64,000 bases of DNA from Onthophagus taurus (Eukaryota > Arthropoda > Insecta > Coleoptera > Scarabaeidae). Made by a program: the position numbers and the translations under genes. Shown here piece after piece: positions 27,901 through 34,809 of the stretch (positions within the stretch are counted from its first letter, which is position 1; each line of letters opens with the position of its first letter). The notes under the pieces are model-generated. The model saw only the letters and a program-made list of their open reading frames with translations, did not search any database and was not told the DNA's origin. The DNA lies in the NCBI RefSeq assembly GCF_036711975.1, contig NC_091966.1, positions 39,377,501-39,441,500 of the forward strand. Direction: 5' to 3'.

Positions 27901-27983
27901 TTATATCGGAAATAAAAAAGCTGTGTGAACGATTATTGGAGCAACGTGGAAAAGGTAAACGTACGCCGTTGGAATACGTATGA
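3991..27983 (+). CDS. SPoCk: Secretory-pathway Ca2+/Mn2+-transporting P-type ATPase (SPCA, ATP2C type; insect SPoCk)
   Basis: P2A-type pump that moves Ca2+ and Mn2+ into the Golgi and secretory pathway. The coding exons are 3991-4089, 14731-14870, 15252-15497, 21830-22091, 22147-22384, 22436-23251, 23307-23622, 23687-23828, 27318-27509, 27569-27806 and 27862-27983. All junctions are GT/AG and phases agree; the sum is 2811 nt, about 936 aa, close to the usual 900-950. Motifs in order: actuator TGET (exon 4), PEGLP split across exons 5/6, phosphorylation loop SDKTGTIT, nucleotide-domain FVKGA, DPPR, MVTGD, hinge TGDGVND, and the M6 ion-site stretch [13 protein letters not shown]. Collinear similarity to animal SPCA1 runs from [13 protein letters not shown] to the last membrane helix. 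Unlike most family members, GDGVND is followed by Gly instead of Ala. Introns 1 (10.6 kb), 3 (6.3 kb) and 8 (3.5 kb) are filled with repeats. The short first exon is specific to this protein, so its start is the least certain part. Confidence 0.95.
4096..5640. other. Start of pump intron 1, nothing recognised
   Basis: AT-rich intron sequence with no coding-like ORF. GC-richer patches at 4480-4520 and 5160-5250 could be regulatory, but I see no specific motif. Confidence 0.35.
5660..5870 (-). pseudogene. Jockey-type non-LTR retrotransposon, C-terminal fragment
   Basis: The minus-strand translation contains a stretch resembling the end of jockey-type polyproteins ([19 protein letters not shown]), where a conserved NR-RTGHGRC...KWG motif is expected. 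Frames are broken by stops. It is the downstream continuation of the fragment at 6480-6860 on the same strand, with an inverted-repeat element in between. Confidence 0.5.
5941..6393. mobile_element. MITE-like element with about 29-bp terminal inverted repeats
   Basis: The left end GTACACTGTGTTAATTAATT (5941 on) and the right end, the complement of ...AATTAACACACTGTAC (to 6393), are near-perfect inverted repeats of about 29 bases that continue as ATCGCAACCC/ATCGTACCC. It is about 453 bp long and has no coding capacity. The same terminus recurs at 29649-29675, and its internal TGTGATATTGGTTGCAT motif recurs at 33218-33235. It sits between two pieces of one LINE, so it probably inserted into that LINE. 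Confidence 0.65.
6480..6860 (-). pseudogene. Jockey-type reverse transcriptase fragment
   Basis: The minus strand reads as reverse transcriptase core: [15 protein letters not shown] is recognisable as ...[18 protein letters not shown], followed by [12 protein letters not shown], a broken NG-PQGS region, and FDDLALTV at the catalytic YADD position (near 6545). Stops and frameshifts interrupt all frames. The catalytic Asp pair is retained, but the preceding Tyr-Ala is replaced. Dead copy. Confidence 0.65.
6870..7590. other. Pump intron 1, unclassified
   Basis: AT-rich. The first part may be more of the decayed LINE, but I cannot read protein in it. No other feature recognised. Confidence 0.3.
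7603..8320. repeat. Inverted-repeat (MITE-like) element
   Basis: The left arm near 7603-7740 is the reverse complement of 8180-8320. Shared elements are TTTTTCTATA...ACCTGT, AAATTGTTGT, TTAACAGGGA, ATCATGTTTT and CGTTATTTAAAAAG. The interior also pairs loosely (AGGGTCCTAGATAA with CCTAGGGTCGCTATAA). A related single arm occurs at 44797-45110 in a Pfk intron, and a short trace lies at 23880-23910. There is no coding capacity. Confidence 0.6.
8211..8830 (+). repeat. 310-bp tandem duplication
   Basis: 8211-8520 and 8521-8830 are direct copies with the same length and only about three internal differences that I could find (TTTTAAA/TTTCAAA, TACTAAG/TACCAAG, TTTGTAAT/TTTATAAT), plus the last bases. 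The unit begins with AACGTCAACATGACACAAAT, inside the right arm of the preceding inverted-repeat element. The low divergence suggests a recent duplication. Confidence 0.9.
8831..10500. other. Pump intron 1, no gene seen
   Basis: Very AT-rich. A loose hairpin joins AAAAATCTACCT (about 9200) with AGGTAGATTT (about 9282). A direct repeat TTATATTATGTAAATTG occurs twice near 10330-10370. Nothing else recognised. Confidence 0.35.
10780..12860 (+). pseudogene. Non-LTR retrotransposon (jockey/CR1-like), broken endonuclease-RT
   Basis: Fragments lie in plus-strand order. The endonuclease end is [20 protein letters not shown] (about 10797-10855, ending like the SDH motif). A linker, [19 protein letters not shown] (about 11025-11085), is typical of the region before the RT. 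The RT start [18 protein letters not shown] is near 11616-11670. RT core [20 protein letters not shown] and the catalytic box [10 protein letters not shown] (about 12007-12036) follow, then thumb-like sequence to about 12660. At least four frame changes or stops separate the pieces, so no enzyme can be made. The second catalytic Asp is changed to Glu (YADE). Confidence 0.8.
13188..13200 (+). repeat. Short (ATT)n tail after the LINE
   Basis: ATTATTATTATTA follows the LINE sequence by about 300 bases. Short simple repeats at the 3' end are typical of CR1/jockey-like elements, so this may mark the element end. Confidence 0.4.
13300..14160. repeat. Pyrimidine-rich degenerate repeats
   Basis: The plus strand is strongly T/C-rich with recurring words (CTTTGTCTTCAT, GATATCTTCT, TTTCTTTCTGG, GGTTCTTT). 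Similar sequence at 10580-10720 precedes the LINE. ORFs here on either strand reflect low complexity (Lys/Glu/Asn-rich on minus, Phe/Leu/Ser-rich on plus) and are not believable proteins. Confidence 0.5.
14170..14720. other. End of pump intron 1, nothing recognised
   Basis: AT-rich sequence ending in a T-rich tract before the exon 2 acceptor at 14729-14730. Confidence 0.4.
15504..16770. other. Start of pump intron 3, no convincing gene
   Basis: It holds a 145-codon open frame on the minus strand (15852-16289), but its composition (Asn/Lys/Phe-rich) and lack of any motif make it unlikely to be coding. The rest is AT-rich intron. Confidence 0.35.
16771..18182. mobile_element. Long foldback element, about 1.4 kb
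   Basis: The ends read ATACAGGGTGAGTTGTTAGT (left) and its complement ...TAATAACTCACCCTGTAT (right). The arms pair over more than 500 bases each. Left 16900-16960 (ATTCCATTTAGGCGTAACGG) matches right near 18010-18055 inverted. Left 17130-17290 matches right 17540-17700 inverted, including GATATATGACATACTTATCA. The loop is a T-rich/A-rich tract near 17310-17520. The internal motif CAGGGTGTTCCATTTAAAA recurs, and the same CAGG..GT ends occur in the element at 54294-56094. No ORF. Confidence 0.85.
18460..18660. repeat. Cluster of short repeats (GTCATCTCTTAGATG)
   Basis: CATCTCTTAGATG occurs at about 18473 and 18573, with a shorter TATCTCTTAGATGACATGC form near 18622. Between them is a duplicated ATATATATTT(C)TCTATGATGCAAAAATATTA block. 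CATCTcttaGATG is itself a small palindrome. Confidence 0.6.
18920..20000 (-). pseudogene. RTE-like endonuclease/RT retrotransposon fragment
   Basis: Minus-strand pieces follow the usual RTE-type order. RT core near 19600 ([20 protein letters not shown], where FEKAFDRV is expected) is followed by a hairpin-like [17 protein letters not shown] near 19220. The C-terminal signature [18 protein letters not shown], then [14 protein letters not shown], lies at 18930-19110. These match the usual pattern ...IYKT..RP...YG.E...R.DRIRN. Many stops and frame breaks. Confidence 0.65.
20315..20338. repeat. Short perfect hairpin AATACGTCAAA
   Basis: AATACGTCAAA (20315-20325), two A residues, then its exact complement TTTGACGTATT (20328-20338). 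It follows CAGGGTC, resembling the ends of the foldback family, so it may be an element terminus. Confidence 0.6.
20340..21110. other. Pump intron 3, unclassified
   Basis: AT-rich. The stretch at 20350-20580 is more GC-balanced but without protein-like ORFs. No RNA gene seen. Confidence 0.3.
21254..21511 (+). CDS. Candidate nested small protein with C-terminal membrane segment (85 aa)
   Basis: I do not recognise this protein. The ORF begins [20 protein letters not shown] and has an acidic N-terminus, an amphipathic charged middle (residues about 20-60), and a hydrophobic C-terminal segment ([20 protein letters not shown], about residues 61-81). This layout fits a tail-anchored protein. Base and codon use (GAAACGATCGAAACGG, GGCGATATTGATCGC) is richer in G/C than the surrounding intron, and overlapping AATAAA signals follow the stop within 10 bases. 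It lies inside intron 3 of the pump gene on the same strand. A small exon ending in a GT donor is possible at 21111-21138. It could be an independent nested gene, an unusual exon, or chance. Confidence 0.45.
   Translation: MNEAGPGDNAGDIDREEILKTLYSWKSTVEETIETVKQDTGDTIVMKAIRKLQMEKKDKANPYLCFVAFLVFCNAFYHLYLFGEF
21540..21829. other. End of pump intron 3
   Basis: Intronic. A GC-richer patch at 21620-21680 has no identifiable role. The exon 4 acceptor is TTTTACAG at 21822-21829. Confidence 0.35.
24577..25700 (-). pseudogene. ORF1 (gag-like) fragment of a non-LTR retrotransposon
   Basis: Minus-strand pieces in order: 25336-25593 ([15 protein letters not shown]-like start, [12 protein letters not shown]); a zinc-knuckle-like remnant near 25080-25140 ([16 protein letters not shown]); then a long frame 24577-25017 ([30 protein letters not shown]) with a basic tail. 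This follows the gag-like ORF1 of jockey-type elements, where knuckles precede a YAEA/ARPPSY-like tail. Frameshifts separate the parts. It lies in intron 8 of the pump. Confidence 0.5.
25700..27200. repeat. Complex tandem repeat in pump intron 8
   Basis: Two alternating modules recur. One is AAAATCAATCCTGTCAAAAA...TTCGTTAATTTCCAATA (copies near 25800, 25970, 26160, 26420, 26610, 26890). The other carries TCCACCGGTAGGCTTTTGGA, starting near 26221, 26681 and 26955. The larger period is about 460 and then about 274 bases, which shows module loss. TTCGTTAATTTCCAATA marks the end of most units. No coding capacity. Confidence 0.85.
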
Positions 27984-28096
27984 CATCAAAGGGGGCCAGG
28001 GGCTGACTCCCATCGCGATTAGCTGCTCTCCAAAATCTCGCCCCCAAATCAATGATATTAAGGCCCCCTTAGAATGTGCAAATGAAATCGAATAAA
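27984..28096 (+). promoter_or_regulatory. Proximal 3' UTR and poly(A) signal of the Ca2+ pump, with GC-rich hairpin
   Basis: A GC-rich island in AT-rich surroundings follows the stop codon. AAGGGGGCC (27989-27997) can pair with GGCCCCCTT (28062-28070). AATAAA follows at 28091-28096, which suggests a short proximal 3' UTR. Longer 3' ends using signals near 29535-29560 are also possible. Confidence 0.45.
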
Positions 28097-28656
28097 CACA
28101 TATTACATAATACACAGAAACATTTCCAATTTATTTCATTTTTTTTGTAAGTTTAAAAAAACGATTTTTATGTGTTGTTTATTTAATAAGTGTATTGCAA
28201 AAATAACTTTTTATATTATGCTAATTATTATAAACTAAGATTTGAATGTTGTGAATTTTTAGCGGTAACAAAGCGTTTTGCACATTTTAAGTTTTTAAAA
28301 TTTAATCCCTAACAAAACAAGCAGCTAAGTAATCGATGAAAGAGCATTTGGCCTTTTTTTTATTTCATTCATTGATTATGTTAATCTCAGGCAAATAACG
28401 ATTATTTATTCCGATTTTTCTCCACTTAAAAAGTGATTTCTTTTTTTTCTAACTTATTATTGTGTTGTCCTTTTTAGTCAATTGTACATTGAAACAAAAA
28501 AATCAAATATACAATGTTATTAAATGTTTTTTTTTGGTTTATGTTTTTTATTTTCCTTTTTTTTTAATTTGTTTAAGAGATACACCATTGTTTTTTTTTT
28601 AATTAGTATTTAATTGCTCTAATTAATTGAATAAAAATTATTTTGATTTATTTTAG

Positions 28657-28736
28657 GATATTTGATTCCCAATTTGATGATTTTTTGTGGAGTTATTAAG
28701 ACTAAAATTTTACCTCTATATCTCAAGAAGCCGTAA
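28657..28736 (+). CDS. Possible alternative last coding exon of the Ca2+ pump
   Basis: The final pump exon contains an internal GT donor after ...GGAAAAG (exon end 27954, GTAAAC). The acceptor TTTTAG at 28651-28656 joins in phase and gives a different tail of about 26 residues (GYLIPNLMIFCGVIK...) ending at TAA 28734-28736. The tail is more hydrophobic than the default ending (GKRTPLEYV). C-terminal splice variants are known in this pump family. No transcript evidence is available here, so this is inference from splice signals alone. Confidence 0.3.
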
Positions 28737-28739
28737 AGG

Positions 28740-29640
28740 TAGATTTAAAGATATTAATTAGAGCAACTTAGAGCTTAAATTATTTATTTAAATTTAAACA
28801 AAGTTTTATTTTCTTAGACAATCTTTTCAAGCCCATGAAATAGAACATAAAATTGTATTAACCAAGAAGAGCTTGGAGATTCGACCCAATAAGATTAAGA
28901 GTTGTGTAAATCAAATTTGTTTAAATAAAACATTTATGTGTCACAGTGGTGTATCTAAAATAATTTTATATTGCGGATCAAATACTTATGAAAACAATAG
29001 CAATATAACCTGCGTTACAGAGCAGATAATGTGTAAATAACGTTTTCATATTAATTATAAATAATAATAAGTAGAAATGTAACGTCTGATATGATAGAAT
29101 TCCAAATCTATAATATAAAAATATAATAAACTTTAAAAGCTTACGTTTTTTGAGCGGAAAGAAAATCTTATATTTTTCTAAAATCAACATTCGTTGGGTT
29201 CATTAAAATTTCCGAGTTAAATTTGTTTGAGATAAAATAGTTCTGTGATACACTGAATCATCATTATTTAAATTAAATAAGCGTTGTGACAGTATTTTAA
29301 ATGCTATTTATAAAAGAGTACTGCTTAATTTAAATTCTTATATATTATATATATCGTTGTTGCACTCGATCATAAATATACACTTTTAATATATATCGGA
29401 AAAGAGAAAACTCCTTTTTAAGTTAAACTTTTCATCTAAGCCTGTTGTGTAAATAACTTAATTAATGTAAACCTCGTAAAAATCACTATAATTGTGTGAA
29501 CCTTGTAATGATTAACACGAAAACTTTGATTGTGTTGATTTTAACCAAATAAACGTACCGAATAAATCAAAATTTTTATTTCAAATTTATTTTATTTAAT
29601 TAATACAATACATACTCGTACAGTTGAGCACGGAAAAGGG
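28740..29640. other. Distal 3' region of the pump gene or intergenic DNA
   Basis: AT-rich with several AATAAA signals. Two blocks (29158-29182 and 29526-29586) reappear fused at 34013-34098. No ORF looks real. Confidence 0.4.
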
Positions 29641-29649
29641 AATATATAC

Positions 29650-30363
29650 AGTGTGTTAATTAATTATCGTACCACAAGGTCCGTTGATATGAACGTACCC
29701 TTCCGCAAACGCCTTGCTGTGACGTCATTTTAAGAAATGACTTTTCTATGTTTTTATTTATACAGTGTATTTCACTTAAGAAGCAATACACAAAAATAAA
29801 AAAAAGTATATAAAATAAAATAAAAAGAATATTAAAACAAAGAGAAATATTAACGGTTATAATTTTATTATTGTTAGGTTATCCAACTTGACTCGGTTAC
29901 CATGGTGATTAAGATCCAAATATGGCAGATGCTTGTTAAAATTGAATTTAAGTTTTTTTTAGGAAAAAGTCTTATTTAATTGGTTTAAAAGGCTGTATTT
30001 AACTCAAAATTGGTTTATCTAGGGAATTATAAACAAGGTAAGTGGATTAAATCAAAAAAAGATATTTTTAGATCAGTTAAAATGTACAAGAATTTAGGGT
30101 TAAATAACAATTAAAACTAGAATTAACACTAGACCTAGAACTAGAAAGTTTTAGGTTTAACCGGGCGTTTTAGACAATAACTTAGAAAAGTCTAAGTCTG
30201 AAGACGCACGTGTAAACCCGAATATTTCTATTTCTAGGCCTAGTGAACACGACACCTAGAACTAGAAACAGTCGAATTTAGTCGTGAAAAAATCTTTAAG
30301 TTGTCAATGTCAACTTTAATTTTATTATTGTATTCGTAATGTTCATAAAATAACCTTTAAAAC
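29650..30363. repeat. Copy of a dispersed repeat (GACTCGGTTACCATGG family)
   Basis: 29700-30110 matches 58825-59180, and 29875-30360 matches 59905-60385, at high identity. Shared words are ATCCAACTTGACTCGGTTAC, TTTAATTGGTTTAAAAGGCT and TTTATCTAGGGAATTATAAA. It begins near the MITE-like terminus CAGTGTGTTAATTAATTATC (29650). The part with CTAGAACTAGAAA at 30120-30270 is the arm sequence of the foldback family seen whole at 60281-63129. Confidence 0.75.
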
Positions 30364-30956
30364 ATAGATAACTTATATAGATGTGACATTTACGTAAAAT
30401 TTTTGTACACGCCACCAGCGCTCCGAACGGCTCGGCCCAGTACTAATATTAAATAGCGGCTAACGTGATAAATCTAAAATTTAATATTTTCTAATTTTTT
30501 TGTGTGGAATTAAATAAAAAAATAAAATCATTTGTGGATTTTAATAATCTTTTTATTAAAATTATTATCATAAACATAAAGTCTTATTTTAATATAAAAG
30601 AACAATAACTATAAACAATGTGTAATAATTAATGATACTGTTAAAAATTTTACGAAGTAATTTAACTCTTCGGTATAAGGTGAAATATTACCGCGAAAAA
30701 GTGATAAATTTACCTAAATTCTAATAGGTTGCAACACGTTTGAGAGTGTTCAAAATCGTTCAAAATAACTTTGTTAAAAGATGTTAAAAATACGGTGTTA
30801 ATCTGTTTATTCCTCACAGTGTAACTTTACACTTTATAATACCTTATACCCCTTTCCATTTTGTAGCATTAAATGTAATGCCAATATTGTGTCTAAACTT
30901 GAAATTGACTGCTTAAAAAGTTGTCTCTTTGGTAATAATTTTCTTTTATTTCTTTA

Positions 30957-31982
30957 GGATATTATACTCTGGCGCTGGAATTTCCTCTTATACATCACTG
31001 CTTTCCTGTATAAATGTTGAGCTTTTGGTGATAAGTCGTCTTGTTTGTGGACACCAACTTCCTCCAATAAACTCTCCCTTTGTTTAGCTGTCAAAAAATA
31101 TCCAATAATGATCCCGATTAACGCTGTTTCCCCATTAAGCGGGGTTACCCTGTAATATGAAATCAAACTTTAAAAAAATTATACTACATTCTTTTGTAAT
31201 AAAAGGGAAATTAAACGTTTTTTGAATGATGTTTCGTTTATTAATAAATAACTCTTATTAAGAGTTATATGCCATTATAGATAATTTAACCAGAGCTTTT
31301 CAAAATAAACGATTTATAAAACACATAATTTCTTACCTGAAGTCTCCAATGAGATTGCACTGGTGGATGTTGAAGCAACCTAAAGTCCCATATCTGCATG
31401 TGGAATAGTGGGCGTGTTATTCGAAGCACTTGAAGTACTGACTTCTAAGTACTGATATCCTACATGTGAAAAAAAATGCCTCAGTCCTAACAACATTTTG
31501 ATAATTTTATACACATACTGGCAAATTTGATGATGGTACTACTCCTTTCAACAATTTGTTGTTACGTCCAACATCCTCTCGTCGAAAAGGCTTATCACAA
31601 ACTCGAAAATTATTATAAACCCTCAAGTGTTCACACTGAAGCAGGTTTTCTCGCACACAACATAAAACCCATCTTTGATATATTTCTGGATACATTTGTA
31701 GGTTTGGAAATCGGTAGAAACTTCCATACCTTTGTAAGCATCCACTAATGGCGCAACTTTTTGACATTTTCTGCTACAAGAAAATAAGATGCATATATAT
31801 TTATTTTACAAATACCTAATCCAGTTCCATAATCAATGTTTAAATTTCAGAGGTTTTTTATGAGCATTAGTTTCCATATTATTTTAAGGGCAACTTATAT
31901 TTAAAAATTTATTGTGAAACTGGAGATCATAATATAATAATATGAAATAAATAAAAAAAAGTATATCAAATGTACTTACCAC
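30957..31982 (-). pseudogene. THAP zinc-finger gene, decayed
   Basis: The exon layout is still visible on the minus strand. A noncoding exon ends at a GTAAGT donor near 31981. The THAP exon is 31519-31767 (donor GTATGT). The next exon is 31337-31459 and the last is 30957-31147. The THAP exon shows SCAISGC, YRFPN, a conserved Trp, VCDKPF, NNKLLK and VPSSNLP in the order of a THAP finger. The second zinc pair should be C-x2-H but is C-x2-P (codon CCT at about 31590). The last exon encodes a coiled-coil-like tail (KQRESLLEEVGVHKQDD, LSPKAQHLYRKAVMYKRK) as in other THAP proteins. The exons do not join in one frame: exon 3 needs a shift from ...TPTIPHAD to CRYGTLGCFN. It is probably a pseudogene from a host THAP gene or a P-element-like transposase. 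No DDE-type catalytic region is visible. Confidence 0.65.
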
Positions 31983-32169
31983 GAATAAAATTTCGTAAAT
32001 TTCTTTAAAATTTACTATCAAACACAAAGCCGCATCAAAACACTAACCAACTTGACAAACAACTTAGAAAACAGTAGAAAAACAAATTGACGAAACGACT
32101 ACTTAAATCCTAAAATAATTATTAATTTAAACTGCCAAGACAAAGTAGATATCTACATAAAATAACGCA

Positions 32170-32880
32170 ATATAACGCCATCTATCCCGTCGGCCCGATA
32201 CTAAAAATGACATCACTTTGTACGAACACGACGTTAATAAGTGCCAGGGGTATGACTTTAAAATGAGTCCAAACTTGACGTATTAATCTCAAAAAAACAA
32301 AAAAGTTATTAATGATATTTATGATATTTATTAATGAAAATATACTTCCGGTTTGAAACGTCAACGTCAATTGTGACATATTTGGCATTTTCATTAAAAA
32401 ACCTTTAAAATGAGTCCAAAGATGACATTTATCTCAAAAAAACAAGAAAGTTAGAATTAAAACGTTAAACCTGAAGTTAGCAATTTAATTTTTAAATATT
32501 AATACCAACCTTAATTTTTTTATTATATTTTTGTTTTTGTGACAAATATTAAGACATTTTATAAAAATTAAGAATATATCAAAATGACATTGACATTTCA
32601 AATCGGAAGTTGCTTATATCTCGAGTAATATTGGAATTAAACGTATCATGTTTGGGCTCATTTTAAAGGATTTTTCACGACGATTACAAATATGTCAAAA
32701 TTGACGTTGACATTTATTTGTAACCGAAAGTTGACCATAAATTCATTAATATTGAAGATAAATATGTCGTGTTTGTACTCATTTTAAAGGATTTTTAATG
32801 AAGATTACAAATATGTCAAAATTGAGGTTCACATTTTTAACCTGAAGTCAGTTATCATATAATTCGTTCGAGTTGGATAA
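32170..32880. repeat. Diverged copy of the 511-bp satellite-like unit family
   Basis: It contains the same modules as 60380-63000: AAATGAGTCCAAACTTGACG, ATTAATACCAACCTTAATTT, TTTTGTGACAAATATTAAGA, TATCTCGAGTAATATTGGAA and ATTACAAATATGTCAAAATT. The order agrees with the tandem unit, but there is only about one unit and it is diverged. Confidence 0.75.
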
Positions 32881-32884
32881 CCTT

Positions 32885-33175
32885 ATAACCAATACTTAAC
32901 GGACCTTGATCGCAAGGTCTATAGAACATAAGGTTACCCAATGCCGATTCTCGTCCTCTGAGGGGCAAGGTGGGTCAGTGACGTAGCTGGTTCGATAAAT
33001 AACAGAACACGATGCGAGGTTTAAATATTTTATATAAACTGTACCACAGTATAGGCTATCTTTTACTCAACTCTACTCTGACTGTATCGAACCAGTGACG
33101 TCATTCTGCGGGGTAATAATCGAGACTACAGAGGCATAGGGAATTAGGTAACCTTATGTTCTATAGACTTTGCTT
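32885..33175. repeat. Inverted-repeat element, about 290 bp
   Basis: AAGGTCTATAGAACATAAGG (32915 on) pairs with CCTTATGTTCTATAGACTTT (33152 on). Further inside, CTGGTTCGATA (about 32979) pairs with TATCGAACCAG (about 33087). No ORF. MITE-like. Confidence 0.65.
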
Positions 33176-33177
33176 GA

Positions 33178-33262
33178 TCGTACCCGACGTCATTATTGGT
33201 ATTGCAAATCGCATATACTGTGATATTGGTTGCATTCTTGCAATGATGACGTCGGGTACAAT
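33178..33262. repeat. Compact hairpin with GACGTCGGGTAC ends
   Basis: CGTACCCGACGTCAT with TTGCAA at the left pairs with TTGCAATGATGACGTCGGGTAC at the right. The loop carries CTGTGATATTGGTTGCAT, shared with the MITE at 5941-6393. It is directly adjacent to the preceding inverted repeat. Confidence 0.6.
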
Positions 33263-33299
33263 ATAGTATATTGTGTCTCAAGGGCAGAAAATAAGCATT

Positions 33300-33935
33300 A
33301 GCAGCCCGAGCGATCGTAGCGAAGCAACGGCATCTGCTGCAGCAACTGCTAGCAGATCTAGTCTTCTGCTAACGGTATCTAGCCTTCTCCAAGCAATATC
33401 TAGTCTTGGTACCTGCATTTAGAAGTATCTAGTCTTTTGGAAGTAGTATTGTCTTTTACCAGCAGAACATATTTCTCTTTTAACAATATTTAATCTTCCA
33501 CCAACAATATCTGCTCTTCTCCAAGCAATATCTGCTCCTCCAGTATTACAATCTAAAAGTATACCAGCAGTATTTAACTTTTTCAAATAGTATCTAATTT
33601 TCCATTAGTCCAGGCTAGAAATATGCCAGCAATACCTAGTCTTCTGTTAGCAGTAAATAGTCCCATACTATAGAACTATGTTAACAATATCAAATCTTCT
33701 GGAAGTAACGTCCTGTCTTATTCAAACAATATTCAATCATCCACCATTAGTATCTAGAAGTGTGGCAATATTATTTAGTATTTTCCAAATAGTATCTAGT
33801 CCTTCACTAATAGTATCTAGAAGTATGCCAACAGTATCCAGTCCAGAAGTATCTAAATGTAACATCTGGTCTTCTGCCAGTTGTAAGTTTACTGTCATTC
33901 CTGACACAGGTTATATAAAACTATATTAAGCTTCC
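33300..33935. repeat. Degenerate array of AGTATCTAGTCTT-like motif (copy A)
   Basis: Dozens of variants of (C)AGTATCTAGTCTTCT, CCAGCAGTATCTA and CCAAGCAATATCTAG run end to end with spacing of about 20-40 bases. 33430-33930 aligns with 36290-36770 as a longer unit, including TCTTTTACCAGCAGAACAT and CTCCTCCAGTATTAC. Its right flank (AAGTCCTCCATTAA, near 33984) is shared with copy B. It lies just beyond the 3' end of GAR1. Confidence 0.75.
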
Positions 33936-34012
33936 CTCTGGATTAGTCAAGTGTATATTGCATACAGGTATGTGTATATTGAAGTCCTCCATTAATGTAA
34001 AATTCTATTAAG

Positions 34013-34098
34013 AAAATCTTATATTTTTCTAAAAATTTGATTGTGTTGGTTTTAACCAAATAAATGTACCAAATAAATCAAAATTTTTATTTCAAATT
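34013..34098. repeat. Fused copy of two pump-downstream segments
   Basis: AGAAAATCTTATATTTTTCT (34014 on) equals 29159-29178. TTTTAACCAAATAAATGTAC and AATAAATCAAAATTTTTATT (34051-34090) correspond to 29539-29580. The roughly 345 bases between the two in the first locus are absent here. It abuts the 3' end of GAR1. Confidence 0.7.
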
Positions 34099-34165
34099 TA
34101 TGTTACAAAAGACTCTTAAACCTATTAAATATTCTCTATTTGTTTTTAAAGTAACATTAAAAAAC

Positions 34166-34807
34166 TTATCTACCTCCAAACCCTCTCCCACCCCTATTAA
34201 ATCCACCCCCGCGTCCCCCGAACCCTCCAGATCCCCTTCCACCCCTACTAAATCCACCACCACGTCCTCCACCTCCTCCTCGCCCACCAAATCCACCTCT
34301 CCCCCCAAATCCCCCTCTCCCTCCGCCTCGACCTCCAAATCCTCCTCTACCACCACCCCCACCCCCGCGTCCACCTCCTCCTCGTTTCTTTTGAACACTC
34401 CCCGGTACTTTTGGAAGAAACCTTTGTAACGGTAATAATTTAGCAGGATCTATATAAAGTTTTTGATTCTTTTTAAAACTTTTCGCATTCATGTTATCCC
34501 CCAATCGAATGCTGACGTAATAATCCCTAATATTCCCGAATATCTCATCGACTTTTCCGATTTGTTCCTTATTTTCCAAATAAATCGGCGCATTAAAAAA
34601 GGGAACGTCTTCGATCTCAACTTTACAAACGAGATCGTCTTGTACGGGGTAATCGAAATAACCTAGAGGGATTACGGTTTCTGGGGGACCTTGATCAAAA
34701 TTTCGACCACCTCCGAAACTGTTTCGATTGCCACCGCGGAATCCTCCACCGCCGCGGCCCCCACCGCCTCCTCGACCTCTTCCACCACCGCCGCGTCCCC
34801 AAGACAT
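34166..34807 (-). CDS. Gar1: H/ACA ribonucleoprotein complex subunit 1 (GAR1)
   Basis: Core protein of the nucleolar H/ACA snoRNP, which guides pseudouridylation of rRNA and also works in telomerase RNP biology. It is a single coding exon of 213 aa, the usual family length. The N-terminal Gly/Arg-rich domain covers about residues 1-35. The conserved core, about 36-140, has [40 protein letters not shown] and [11 protein letters not shown]. The long C-terminal Gly/Arg/Phe-rich domain ([11 protein letters not shown] repeats) covers about 141-213. The Met start (MSWGRGGGG) is the first in frame. A 59-bp intron in the 5' UTR is likely (34810-34868, GTAAGT...TAG). The repeated GGN/CGN codons create long false ORFs in other frames. 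The gene is intact. Confidence 0.96.
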   Translation of the reverse strand: MSWGRGGGGRGRGGGGGRGGGGFRGGNRNSFGGGRNFDQGPPETVIPLGYFDYPVQDDLVCKVEIEDVPFFNAPIYLENKEQIGKVDEIFGNIRDYYVSIRLGDNMNAKSFKKNQKLYIDPAKLLPLQRFLPKVPGSVQKKRGGGGRGGGGGGRGGFGGRGGGRGGFGGRGGFGGRGGGGGRGGGFSRGGRGSGGFGGRGGGFNRGGRGFGGR

Positions 34808-34809
34808 AT

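Noticed and set aside
34064-34429. 121-codon Ser/Pro/Thr-rich ORF on the plus strand
   Set aside because: It is antisense to the Gly/Arg repeats of GAR1; the repeats keep other frames open. The 103-codon minus frame at 34087-34398 is another shadow.
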